Origin: an uncultured Lachnospiraceae bacterium
GTDB taxonomy: Bacteria; Bacillota; Clostridia; Lachnospirales; Lachnospiraceae
Assembly (NCBI GenBank): GCA_910578645.1
Contig: CAJTQI010000007.1
Span: 133,421-197,420 of the forward strand
Length of the DNA stretch: 64,000 nucleotides
Direction of reading: 5' to 3'
The position numbers and the translations under genes were made by a program. The notes beneath the pieces were generated by a model, which had not been told where the DNA came from, ran no database searches, and saw only the letters and a program-made list of their open reading frames with translations. How positions within the stretch are numbered: the first letter of the stretch is position 1; each line of letters opens with the position of its first letter. Positions 54,695 through 62,518 of the stretch are shown here, piece by piece.

Positions 54695-55519
54695 CTAAAT
54701 CCCCCAGGATTCCTTTAATTTATTCAAAAACTGCATTGCTTCATTATCGCCAGTTACGTCAGGATGATATTTAGTGGCAAGTGTCCGATAAAATTTTTTA
54801 TAATACTCTTTCTCTTTTTCATTACTAAGACCACTATTAAACGAACTTGTCCCATAACTGCCAGAATAATTATTGTAGTTACTTTGATAACCCCTACGGT
54901 AACTACTGCTTTTCTTTTCATATTCTTTTCTTGCCATATATTCACGCTTTATTTTTTCAAGATAATCTGAATTTCTCAATTTGCCGTAAATATCATAGCA
55001 ACGGTCATATTCATTCTCCTGTACCTCATATTTTTCAGCAAATTCATGCTTCTTTGCCTTATACTCACGCAAAATAGCATCGTATTTTTCTTTTACCTTA
55101 TATTCTTCCGTCTGCGCAAACTCAGCCCTCACCTTATCCTGTAAGGCATCCAGTTTATTTTCTATTTCTGCCCACACAATTTCAGATTCTATACCCATTT
55201 CTTCAGCAATGTCATTAATCTTGCTGCTTATAATGCAGTCATACCATCCAAAATCAACCAGATCATAATATTTAATAGTTGTTATGTGGAACTGATTTTT
55301 CCGTACTTGTCCTTTATCATTACGATAACTTTTATCGTGGAGTGTTATTTTATATGCTGTTTTAATAGGACGCTCAAATCTTTCATCTGAATATGTATAT
55401 CCATAACTTGTATACGAAACCCCATTTATTGTCCAGTTAGATGTAGTGACACATAATTCTCTGCCACAGCCAATAGAATTAGAACTTTTCATCTGTATTT
55501 CCTGAATATAACAATGCAT
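54695..55519 (-). CDS. J-domain protein
   Basis: The 274-residue protein ends in a J domain: EYYKKFYRTLATKYHPDVTG contains the HPD tripeptide and LNKLKESWGI is the usual last helix. It ends with TAG. The front half (TTSNWTINGVSYTSYGYTYS) may bind a client, and the middle is coiled coil. It should stimulate a DnaK-type chaperone, perhaps to remodel replication or phage proteins. The ATG at 55519 has GGAAGG 7 nt upstream. Confidence 0.82.
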   Translation of the reverse strand: MHCYIQEIQMKSSNSIGCGRELCVTTSNWTINGVSYTSYGYTYSDERFERPIKTAYKITLHDKSYRNDKGQVRKNQFHITTIKYYDLVDFGWYDCIISSKINDIAEEMGIESEIVWAEIENKLDALQDKVRAEFAQTEEYKVKEKYDAILREYKAKKHEFAEKYEVQENEYDRCYDIYGKLRNSDYLEKIKREYMARKEYEKKSSSYRRGYQSNYNNYSGSYGTSSFNSGLSNEKEKEYYKKFYRTLATKYHPDVTGDNEAMQFLNKLKESWGI

Positions 55520-55570
55520 CAATTTTCCTTCCTTATGTAGTTACTTTTCATAAACAGATAGTAACTACAA

Positions 55571-55599
55571 TCTATATTCATCATATTTGCTATTGTCAA
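55571..55599 (-). promoter_or_regulatory. Promoter of the J-domain gene
   Basis: Perfect TTGACA at 55594-55599 and TATAGA at 55571-55576 are separated by 17 bp, about 50 bp upstream of the ATG. Confidence 0.8.
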
Positions 55600-55749
55600 T
55601 ACCGATAACTTTTCAGGGTGTCCTTTTTGGTAATGCCTCTTAACCTTCTTGTCCAATAAGCACGTTGCTTGAATTGTTCATATTGGACAGTTGAACTATT
55701 TATTAGGTGTCGCCGTTTTGAAGACACCATTAAACCAATATATCAACCA

Positions 55750-56325
55750 TTAAGCATTGCCAGTACCCTTAACCTTTTTATGCTCCAATACAATAATCCT
55801 GTCTATCGTTGTTTCATCTATCCTTGTGCTTGCGGATGCATCGCTAATCCTTATATCTTTCCCATATGCAGATTCATCTATCGAAAGATATTTCTTACCG
55901 CCATTAGAATAGTAATAATTGCAATAATCATCTGAATCATGAACTTCATCCGTAAAATGCCAATGTCCAAATTCACGGTATTTACAGCATTCACCAAGAT
56001 ATATGCCTATACTTTCTTTTCCGCTTTTCCGTATGACCTTTATTTCATCACATGGAAACAGATTGGATGCATTACCAAATTTATCGTAAATATGTAACAT
56101 TTTCCCATTCTCCATACGACTTATAAGGTAACTGTCTGTTCTGTTGGCGATACATTTTTTGATTGCTTCACTCATTGTATTTCCATGTGACATTTTATAA
56201 CTTGTCATGTGTGTATCATTTAATGTGCCGAAACAACATCCCCAATCAGCAGTAAACTTCATCAGGGTAAAATGTCCGTCATATTCCTTATTTGCAATTT
56301 CAATTAATTTTTGTAATTTAGTCAT
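55750..56325 (-). CDS. Unrecognised protein, 191 residues
   Basis: The product is rich in Cys, Asp and aromatic residues (KFTADWGCCFGTLNDTHMTS, YLGECCKYREFGHWHFTDEV), with an acidic end. It has AAAGGAG before its ATG. No family was recognised. The GGTGTC/GACACC hairpin at about 55706-55728 may end its transcript. Confidence 0.6.
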   Translation of the reverse strand: MTKLQKLIEIANKEYDGHFTLMKFTADWGCCFGTLNDTHMTSYKMSHGNTMSEAIKKCIANRTDSYLISRMENGKMLHIYDKFGNASNLFPCDEIKVIRKSGKESIGIYLGECCKYREFGHWHFTDEVHDSDDYCNYYYSNGGKKYLSIDESAYGKDIRISDASASTRIDETTIDRIIVLEHKKVKGTGNA

Positions 56326-56439
56326 AAAATTTATTCTCCTTTTTCATCCAAAAATTATCCAAGTGAGCAATCTCTGATTGCGAACTAATCAGTCACCGCC
56401 GCTTTTTGCGGTGGCTGCCTACTGTCAGGGACTACAATA

Positions 56440-56646
56440 TTAACCAAGCATATCTTCGTATTCTTCTAACAATATATCTTCTACTCTGTTATTGCTTCTC
56501 TTTATTTTCTTTTCGTCCTTACATTTAGCACTTAAATATGCTTTACACTCTTGATCTCTTTCAACAGAAAATCTATGTGCTTCACAGATTACCCTTTCTT
56601 CATCAAAAATATCTATCAAATGTCTACAATTTTTACATGAACTCAT
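56440..56646 (-). CDS. Small Cys-rich protein, possible zinc finger
   Basis: The 68-residue protein has CKNC at residues 4-7 followed by VICEAHRF and QECKAYLSAKC, enough for one metal site. The tail is charged. It starts 5 bp after the end of the next gene upstream, so the two are co-translated. Function unknown. Confidence 0.6.
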   Translation of the reverse strand: MSSCKNCRHLIDIFDEERVICEAHRFSVERDQECKAYLSAKCKDEKKIKRSNNRVEDILLEEYEDMLG

Positions 56647-56651
56647 TTTTC

Positions 56652-57077
56652 TTATTCCTCCAAATATCTTTTAGTAATTTCTTGTATTTTTCCCGAAATA
56701 ATTTCCCAGCTCTTAACATTCCAATGCAAATTATCCCATGCCGCTCTAACAAAACAATCATACCAATACGGGCTGTCTATCTTCTTTACGGGCTTCTCAT
56801 TATAAAATACTGTACCAATAGGAAATTCGCCATTTTCTTCATTAGGTTCTAATAATTCACAGTCCTTGTAACCACCATAACGCTTAACAGGTCTTGTAAG
56901 AATCCACAACTTACCTTTTGCTTTTTGGTCTACTTTTTTATAATAATTTTTAGGAATCGTATATGTTGTTCCCATATCATCAACTTCTACAAATTTATTT
57001 ACCACAAACAAATATCCGTCCATTATCCTATAACAATCTTGCCAATCGCTTGACGAAATCATTTGCAATTCATCCAT
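56652..57077 (-). CDS. Unrecognised protein, 141 residues
   Basis: The sequence mixes beta-strand-like segments (GYLFVVNKFVEVDDMGTTYT) and aromatic residues near the end (YWYDCFVRAAWDNLHWN). It follows the replication-initiator-like gene by 12 bp and is likely in the same operon. No family was recognised. Confidence 0.6.
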   Translation of the reverse strand: MDELQMISSSDWQDCYRIMDGYLFVVNKFVEVDDMGTTYTIPKNYYKKVDQKAKGKLWILTRPVKRYGGYKDCELLEPNEENGEFPIGTVFYNEKPVKKIDSPYWYDCFVRAAWDNLHWNVKSWEIISGKIQEITKRYLEE

Positions 57078-57089
57078 ATATATTTCTCC

Positions 57090-58298
57090 TTATATACCCA
57101 TTTCATGATACTTTTTAGAGCGATTATAGTATTCTTCATAATCATTACGTCCAGGAAATTTCTCTGAAAGTTCTGCTATAAATATTGACATTTCATATTC
57201 CGTACCATATCCATGCTGCTCATATAATTCATCTGCATATTGTTGAATTTTTACATCTAAAGGTATTTCTCTGTTTTGTTCTTTCTTTTTAATGGTAATA
57301 GTTTTTACATGATTCATGGGAAAGGCATCTGCATCAACAGATTTATCTTCTAATATAGTAGATTTCTCTAATCCTGATAACAAATCACTTTCTGTTGGCA
57401 TATCAAGTATTTCTTCTATAGAGAAATCATTATCTTCTATATCCATTGCAACAGGTTCTCCCCAATCATCAGAATCAGTATCTTTGGATATATTATTATT
57501 GGGTAGATTATTACAAAATGGATAAAAGCCATCAAGATATCCATATTTCAATTCCAAATGAGATTTCAATTCATCCCTTGCATTGTCATTAAGATATTTC
57601 TCTTCTAAAGCATAAACATTATTAGAATTTGCAACTACTTCTTTTCCTTTATACAGCCTCAAATATGAACCATAATTTTTCATGTATAACATGCCAATAT
57701 CACAAAGGATATCTGTATACTTCTTTATTGTATTTACTCCACAATTACACTGTTTTGATAAATAACTTTCACTAGGATAAGCAATATGAGAAGCTGAAGA
57801 ACTATCAGTATCACAGCTAATATATTGTTTGATGTTAATATAAAGCTGCATTACCTTACCCATGAATTTAACATTATTTTGTCTCAACATATCAATTTCA
57901 GAATAGAGTATTTTAATAAATTTATTTTCAGGATTCCAGACAGTATCATAATTAATCACTTGCACAGTAAACATCATATCGCAATCTACATCTTCCAATG
58001 TAGTAAGACCACCATTACCATAGCAGCCTATGTATTGGATAAATCCCCTTTTGATCATAAGATTCAAAGTGTCATATATTTTACTGTTTATTCTGTTTTT
58101 AGTCCTGTTGGGAGTATAATTATGATATAAGAGAAAATCTTTAATAGTTAAATTGACATATCCTTCAATGCTTTTATACCTATGAAGATAAACATACATG
58201 AGCATAAACAAATCATCATACTTTAAATAACTTTTACTGTACTTTACAAAAAATTCAGTAGTACCTTCTACTTCATTAATTTCATTATTTTCGATAAT
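57090..58298 (-). CDS. Winged-helix replication-initiator-like protein, candidate ATT start
   Basis: The 402-residue reading has two winged-helix-like domains: TTEFFVKYSKSYLKYDD, then LHRYKSIEGYVNLTIKDFLL and LNLMIKRGFIQYI; and SESYLSKQCNCGVNTIKKYT, then CDIGMLYMKNY. This resembles plasmid Rep initiators and DnaD-like proteins. An acidic linker and helical tail follow. The first standard start (TTG at 58211) cuts into the first domain, while protein-like sequence extends 29 codons further to ATT at 58296-58298. AGGTGAT, complementary to the 16S rRNA 3' end, lies 5 nt before it. Iterated repeats lie directly upstream, as at plasmid origins. Confidence 0.68.
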   Translation of the reverse strand: MIENNEINEVEGTTEFFVKYSKSYLKYDDLFMLMYVYLHRYKSIEGYVNLTIKDFLLYHNYTPNRTKNRINSKIYDTLNLMIKRGFIQYIGCYGNGGLTTLEDVDCDMMFTVQVINYDTVWNPENKFIKILYSEIDMLRQNNVKFMGKVMQLYINIKQYISCDTDSSSASHIAYPSESYLSKQCNCGVNTIKKYTDILCDIGMLYMKNYGSYLRLYKGKEVVANSNNVYALEEKYLNDNARDELKSHLELKYGYLDGFYPFCNNLPNNNISKDTDSDDWGEPVAMDIEDNDFSIEEILDMPTESDLLSGLEKSTILEDKSVDADAFPMNHVKTITIKKKEQNREIPLDVKIQQYADELYEQHGYGTEYEMSIFIAELSEKFPGRNDYEEYYNRSKKYHEMGI

Positions 58299-58363
58299 GT
58301 AAAATCACCTACACTTTCTTTTTTGAATATGAAAAAGTTGAATTAAGAATTCTCATCTTTTTT

Positions 58364-58434
58364 ATAACTCTATTCTTTTTTAATATAACTCTCTTCTTAA
58401 TTATTACTTTATTCTTATTAATAACTCTATTCTT
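58364..58434. repeat. Four 14-bp iterons upstream of the initiator-like gene
   Basis: Copies of ATAACTCTATTCTT start at 58364, 58385 (one change), 58403 (two changes) and 58421, spaced 18-21 bp. They lie 66 bp upstream of the proposed start of the initiator-like gene. They may bind that protein for replication or autoregulation. Confidence 0.7.
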
Positions 58435-58451
58435 GAATATCAGCCAAAAAA

Positions 58452-58468
58452 GTTACACCATATGTAAC
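58452..58468. promoter_or_regulatory. Inverted repeat between the two iteron groups
   Basis: GTTAC and GTAAC flank a 7-nt AT-rich centre (ACCATAT). It is a candidate operator within the proposed origin. Confidence 0.35.
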
Positions 58469-58484
58469 GGGTTTTAAAATTTAT

Positions 58485-58588
58485 GTATACATATAGCAAT
58501 CAAAAAATTAAATTTTGTATACGCTCTGCAATCATATTTTTTCAATGATGTATACACACCGTATACGCAATTATAAAATCATGTATAC
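58485..58588. repeat. Five helically phased GTATAC sites (candidate origin)
   Basis: GTATAC starts at 58485, 58517, 58550, 58561 and 58583. Spacings of 32, 33, 11 and 22 bp are close to multiples of one helical turn, so the sites face the same side of the DNA. Together with the 14-bp iterons they form an iteron-type origin candidate upstream of the initiator-like gene. Confidence 0.7.
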
Positions 58589-58615
58589 GGAAGCGTATCT
58601 TTATATTTCAGCCTA

Positions 58616-59008
58616 TCATGCCTTTATCCCAATACATTCAAATTGTATTTTAATTCCATTTTTTAATATTGCGGAAACAGATTGAAAAGTTGGTTCAATC
58701 AATTCTTCATAACAATCCATAATTTCATCATATAATAACGAACAATGGTTACAATCTATATTACTGGATTCCCATGTTATTGTAATTCCACCCTCATCTT
58801 TATCTACATTTCTTTCAATTGGAATATATAATAAAGACATTACCGCATCATTTACCGCATTGATAATGTAAATTTCAATTATATATCCTTTATTTCTTTC
58901 CAAGAATTTTTCAATTATTGTTTCTACTTTTATTTCTATTAAATCTTTCTTTTTTCCCATTAGTTCTTTTATTAATTCTTTATTTGAATGCTTAACACAT
59001 GTTCTCAT
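58616..59008 (-). CDS. Unrecognised protein, 130 residues
   Basis: The N-terminus is basic and helical (NKELIKELMGKKKDLIEIKV) and the C-terminal half beta-rich with Cys (WESSNIDCNHCSLLYDEIMD). The ATG at 59008 has AAAGGAG; a TTG at 59029 precedes that site. It is part of a run of tightly spaced minus-strand genes that ends at the iterons. Confidence 0.6.
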   Translation of the reverse strand: MRTCVKHSNKELIKELMGKKKDLIEIKVETIIEKFLERNKGYIIEIYIINAVNDAVMSLLYIPIERNVDKDEGGITITWESSNIDCNHCSLLYDEIMDCYEELIEPTFQSVSAILKNGIKIQFECIGIKA

Positions 59009-59035
59009 AATTTGATTCTCCTTTTCCAACCTATA

Positions 59036-59401
59036 TTAAGTACATAAAAACCCAAGCTCCATAACTGTACCATTCTTAAATGCAACTTCCAAAATATCCG
59101 CTAAAATATCATCTTTTGTTTCGCCTGTTTTGACAGTAGCTTCACATCTTGTAACTTCCTCGTATCTGATTGTTACATCATCAGGAATCAATGATAACAA
59201 TGAAGCTGCATAGTTACTTATAATCAATTCTGTTTTTGTGGAATCTTCCACTATTTCACGTTCCTGTGCATCTATGTGAAAGTTACAGATTGATTTCCTG
59301 TTACTTGAATCCAATGACACTGTTACTGTTAATTCCTTTTCTTCATGTTCTGCAAAGAAATCCTCTACTGTTTGTTTGATTGTTTCCCTTGTTAATGTCA
59401 T
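59036..59401 (-). CDS. Unrecognised protein, 121 residues
   Basis: An amphipathic start (TRETIKQTVEDFFAEHEEKE) leads into alternating hydrophobic strands (LTVTVSLDSSNRKSICNFHI). GAGGAGG precedes the ATG. It lies 4 bp after the upstream gene's stop and 27 bp before the next gene. No family was recognised. Confidence 0.6.
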   Translation of the reverse strand: MTLTRETIKQTVEDFFAEHEEKELTVTVSLDSSNRKSICNFHIDAQEREIVEDSTKTELIISNYAASLLSLIPDDVTIRYEEVTRCEATVKTGETKDDILADILEVAFKNGTVMELGFLCT

Positions 59402-59405
59402 ACGT

Positions 59406-59744
59406 TTATTCCTCCTCGATTTTTAATATTCTTTCTATATTTTCTGCATCTGCATTATCATCCACACGCAAATATACGGTCACAACATTTTCTGAATACG
59501 GATTCATTGCACCTGAATCAAGTATGTATTCATCTTTTGCAGATAAATTTCTTTCATAGTGCCAATCCACAAAATCAGCAAATACACCAGATTCACAGAG
59601 AAAATCCAAACTGTCTTTGAATTTATCAACATCTATGGTTTCTGTTTTTCTGGAAGTCTTATAATAAACCTCCGCTTTTGCGATATATAGCAGATTGCTT
59701 GTAATCGCTGAATTTAATTGTTGTGTTGTTGTTCGTTTTCTCAT
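59406..59744 (-). CDS. Unrecognised protein, 112 residues
   Basis: It starts with basic RKRTTTQQLNSAITSNLLYI and includes VTVYLRVDDNADAENIERIL near the end. AAAGGAG precedes the ATG, which lies 3 bp after the previous gene's stop. It is a tightly packed operon member with no known family seen. Confidence 0.6.
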   Translation of the reverse strand: MRKRTTTQQLNSAITSNLLYIAKAEVYYKTSRKTETIDVDKFKDSLDFLCESGVFADFVDWHYERNLSAKDEYILDSGAMNPYSENVVTVYLRVDDNADAENIERILKIEEE

Positions 59745-59747
59745 GTA

Positions 59748-60413
59748 TTATTTCTCCTTTTTCTCTTGCCCTATCTGCTTAAATGAGTCTATATTGCCCC
59801 CTAAATCATTGGATATCATCTTTAATTGATTAAGGGAAATATCCCATATATCCTTTAAAGCTTCATTCCCAACAATCTCTGTAGCGCAAATTTCATTGTA
59901 TGCTAGATGCCCTAACAGGTCATTTACGATATTGTTTTGCAGCCAGACCTTTTTTATAATTTCAGTCAGGATTAGAAATTCATCAGGAAACTTCTGGCAT
60001 CTTTCAAGTACACTGTTATATTTTTCTATTGCGTCATATCTTTTTTCAAATTCAGCTTTAGAATTTCTGGATAATGCATTGACGATTTCCCAGATATTAG
60101 GCTCATAACACTCGTCATATTCACCAGCACAGTTTAACTCATCATCCATGACTTCATATTTAAAAATACCTTGTAGTGGTATTTCCTGAATACATGTTGA
60201 ATACTTTGCCTCGTAATTCCTTATAAATTCATCTGCACCCACACCGGATTTTTTAAATTCCATATCATAAATATATTCAAAATAATCCGGTGAAACAAAA
60301 ATCCCTGTCCGGTTGATGAATTCCTCTCTCGGTACAAAATCCTTATAAACTGGCTCTTTATAAGTGCCTCTTGTTACTGGATGGATTAAATCTTTATTTG
60401 CTAAATTATTCAT
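59748..60413 (-). CDS. Unrecognised protein, 221 residues
   Basis: The protein is acidic and helical (FVPREEFINRTGIFVSPDYF, LSRNSKAEFEKRYDAIEKYN). AGGAGA lies before the ATG. It begins the block of short-spaced genes running down to the iteron region. No function can be given. Confidence 0.6.
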   Translation of the reverse strand: MNNLANKDLIHPVTRGTYKEPVYKDFVPREEFINRTGIFVSPDYFEYIYDMEFKKSGVGADEFIRNYEAKYSTCIQEIPLQGIFKYEVMDDELNCAGEYDECYEPNIWEIVNALSRNSKAEFEKRYDAIEKYNSVLERCQKFPDEFLILTEIIKKVWLQNNIVNDLLGHLAYNEICATEIVGNEALKDIWDISLNQLKMISNDLGGNIDSFKQIGQEKKEK

Positions 60414-60492
60414 AATCTTATCTTCTCCTTATTTACAGGCGACATATTAAAAGAAACAATACACCACTTTACAATCAATCCTAAATCCTCTC

Positions 60493-60642
60493 TCAAACAT
60501 CTGTATAATGCTTATGCAGCTTTTTGATATACTCATGTTCCAATGCTTCACGTACAGAAATCTTTAACTTCTTGCAGTATTCATCTACTTTCTGTTTGAA
60601 TCTGCTATTGAACATGTAATCGTTGTAAATTATTGTGATCAC
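60493..60642 (-). CDS. Small protein, 49 residues, GTG or ATT start
   Basis: The frame reads FNSRFKQKVDEYCKKLKISV and ends EHEYIKKLHKHYTDV before TGA, clearly helical and protein-like. GTG at 60640-60642 overlaps AGGTGATC, a perfect complement to the 16S rRNA tail. ATT at 60628-60630 lies 6 nt after that site and may be the real start. It is shorter than common gene-finding cut-offs. Possibly a small DNA-binding or regulatory protein. Confidence 0.55.
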   Translation of the reverse strand: MITIIYNDYMFNSRFKQKVDEYCKKLKISVREALEHEYIKKLHKHYTDV

Positions 60643-60660
60643 CTGCCTTTTTGATTCTTG

Positions 60661-60690
60661 AGGGCAGTACTTTTGATATGTACTGCCCTA
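60661..60690. repeat. Perfect 10-bp inverted repeat between genes
   Basis: AGGGCAGTAC and GTACTGCCCT flank a 10-nt centre, between the genes at 60493 and 60708. There is no T-run on the minus strand, so a processing hairpin or operator is more likely than a terminator. Confidence 0.55.
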
Positions 60691-60707
60691 TATTGTTACT
60701 TCTACAT

Positions 60708-61415
60708 TTAGAACCTCAAACTAATAAAATCTCCATCTGTAAATTCAATACTATAATCCCTCAATCCAACTTCTGGAACCAGATCAGCATTTGTCATAGT
60801 TATTCTTTTGACTTCATTGCTCATAATATCAACTCTCGACTTGTCCACATAATGAGTTGCGTAGATTGCGTCAAGAGCAGAAATCATATTGTCCTTATCA
60901 TCTTCAGATAACCCATCCCACTTCTCTGCAATCTGTGACATAACATTACCAAACTCTGAATCCGTATCAATGTCATGCTCAAATAAAATTTCATAAGCAT
61001 TTTCTCTTTCTGTCTCATCGTAGTATTTCTGATCAAAAGTCAGCTTTACATTGTCATCTTCATAACCAGTCGTGCTAAAGTGGTTGAAAAAGTTCTCCCA
61101 ATATGCTGGTTTACTGAATCTCTGAACTCTGATACCAAAATCTGAATATTCAAGTTCCAGTTCTTTAAGCCTTGAAATGAATTCATTCCATGTAATCTCA
61201 CCAGAACCACTACGCTCCTTTACGAAAAACACATAATTTTTGATGATATTTTCGCCCACTTCATCTTCACCAGACTTTAGCAGTTCCATGATCTCAGGTA
61301 TGTACTTTTCATCCATTGTTAGGTTGTCAAAGTCTAATGCTGCCTCAAGCTGCTTCCTGTCCATGTGTTTGTTGTCAAAATACCTGTTGATTGTGCTAAT
61401 CTGTTTACCTGTCAT
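60708..61415 (-). CDS. Unrecognised protein, 235 residues
   Basis: A helical N-terminal half (NRYFDNKHMDRKQLEAALDF) leads into mixed regions with many acidic residues (EKWDGLSEDDKDNMISALDA) and a final strand DFISLRF. TGGAGGA precedes the ATG. It is conserved-looking but has no recognised domain. Confidence 0.6.
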   Translation of the reverse strand: MTGKQISTINRYFDNKHMDRKQLEAALDFDNLTMDEKYIPEIMELLKSGEDEVGENIIKNYVFFVKERSGSGEITWNEFISRLKELELEYSDFGIRVQRFSKPAYWENFFNHFSTTGYEDDNVKLTFDQKYYDETERENAYEILFEHDIDTDSEFGNVMSQIAEKWDGLSEDDKDNMISALDAIYATHYVDKSRVDIMSNEVKRITMTNADLVPEVGLRDYSIEFTDGDFISLRF

Positions 61416-61519
61416 AATTACTTGTCCTCCATTTTTCCTTTTTGATTTAATATTTTCATATCAGTAGCTACGAAAAGATTTCATATCCACTGTATACTTC
61501 TACGTTCTTATGGTCATCT

Positions 61520-61678
61520 TTACCATTCATTTTCTTTTTCAGTCTTATCTTTGATTATGCTTATCTTAATATCACCACGAATGATACAAGATACCACGAA
61601 TACTGTACACAACACCATAAAGGCAAGTCCGAATATTGCGCAAATCTTAAGTAATATCTGTAATATTGCTAATAACAT
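61520..61678 (-). CDS. Small membrane protein, 52 residues
   Basis: The ATG at 61678 opens a hydrophobic segment (LLAILQILLKICAIFGLAFM) that continues as a second membrane stretch and ends in a charged tail (IKDKTEKENEW). GAGGAG lies 11 nt upstream. It may be a holin-like or signalling peptide, but nothing proves either. Confidence 0.5.
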   Translation of the reverse strand: MLLAILQILLKICAIFGLAFMVLCTVFVVSCIIRGDIKISIIKDKTEKENEW

Positions 61679-61755
61679 AATATAAATCACTCCTCTCGTT
61701 TGTCTGTTGGGTGAGACGGAATATCCCACCCATTGTTGACTTCTATGTTTTAATG

Positions 61756-62364
61756 TTACGTAAATAACAAATGTCTTGTAGAAGATGCTTTTTCTGTACT
61801 TCCATTTCTGCTCACTAATATCCGTTCTCTCATTGTCATTTGTTTTTGTTCCTTTTCCCCTTTATTCCAACGTGGAATATAAACCACATTCAAATAATCA
61901 GCTAACAGTTTCATATCTGATTCCTTTAACGCATCCACACCATTTTTAAACCGTGATAACTCACTCTCACTGATTCCAGCGTTGACGGCAATTGACTTTA
62001 ACATCAGGCCCCTATTTATGATATCCGTGAGCTTGTTTCTTACTGAATCATTGTCATAGGATACTTTATTATTGTCCATTAATTGTTTCCTTGCATTGTT
62101 TGGCTCTTTTCCTTCAATTTTTTTTAGTGCTTTTTCCAAAAGATAGAATGTATCTGCATGGTTATCAATGATTCCCTTTTTTACATATTTTTCTTCTGTA
62201 AGTTTTCTTAATTTTTTGTATATCGTCATTCGCTTTTCTAATTCCTCATATTTCTCCAACAACTCCGTAATAGTCATTGAATGATACGGTTCTACACAAC
62301 CACTATCATACAAACACTTTAAAATATTAAATTCTAATCGGTTCAGCCCTAATGGTTCTCCCAT
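61756..62364 (-). CDS. Winged-helix plus XRE-type HTH regulator, paralogue of the TubR-like protein
   Basis: Residues 1-85 share the layout of the 85-residue protein at 63585: SMTITELLEKYEELEKRMTI, YVKKG and ADTFYL. Residues 105-165 hold a second HTH (GLMLKSIAVNAGISESELSR). The tail is basic. It lies just downstream of tubZ. By position it may correspond to the regulator TubY of the Clostridium botulinum phage c-st partition system, although the domain content differs. AGGAGG lies 11 nt before the ATG. Confidence 0.68.
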   Translation of the reverse strand: MGEPLGLNRLEFNILKCLYDSGCVEPYHSMTITELLEKYEELEKRMTIYKKLRKLTEEKYVKKGIIDNHADTFYLLEKALKKIEGKEPNNARKQLMDNNKVSYDNDSVRNKLTDIINRGLMLKSIAVNAGISESELSRFKNGVDALKESDMKLLADYLNVVYIPRWNKGEKEQKQMTMRERILVSRNGSTEKASSTRHLLFT

Positions 62365-62390
62365 ATATTTTCTTACCTCCTAATTTATTC

Positions 62391-62425
62391 TATATAGTGG
62401 ACAATCAAGCGACTATCCACTATAT
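62391..62425. promoter_or_regulatory. Inverted repeat before the wHTH-XRE gene
   Basis: Perfect 11-bp arms TATATAGTGGA and TCCACTATATA flank a 13-nt centre, just upstream of the ribosome-binding site of the gene at 61756-62364. It suits an operator for that protein or an attenuating hairpin. Confidence 0.55.
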
Positions 62426-62482
62426 ATTTCTCTATTTTGTATCATAACTGCCAAAGTTCTGTAATTTACATAAAATCATACT

Positions 62483-62502
62483 GTATGCTATATGTATGCT
62501 AT
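62483..62502. repeat. Two direct GTATGCTAT repeats, 11 bp apart
   Basis: Copies start at 62483 and 62494, between tubZ and the downstream regulator. The one-turn spacing matches that of the GTATAC sites near 58500. Confidence 0.5.
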
Positions 62503-62518
62503 CAGTAACACAACTGTT

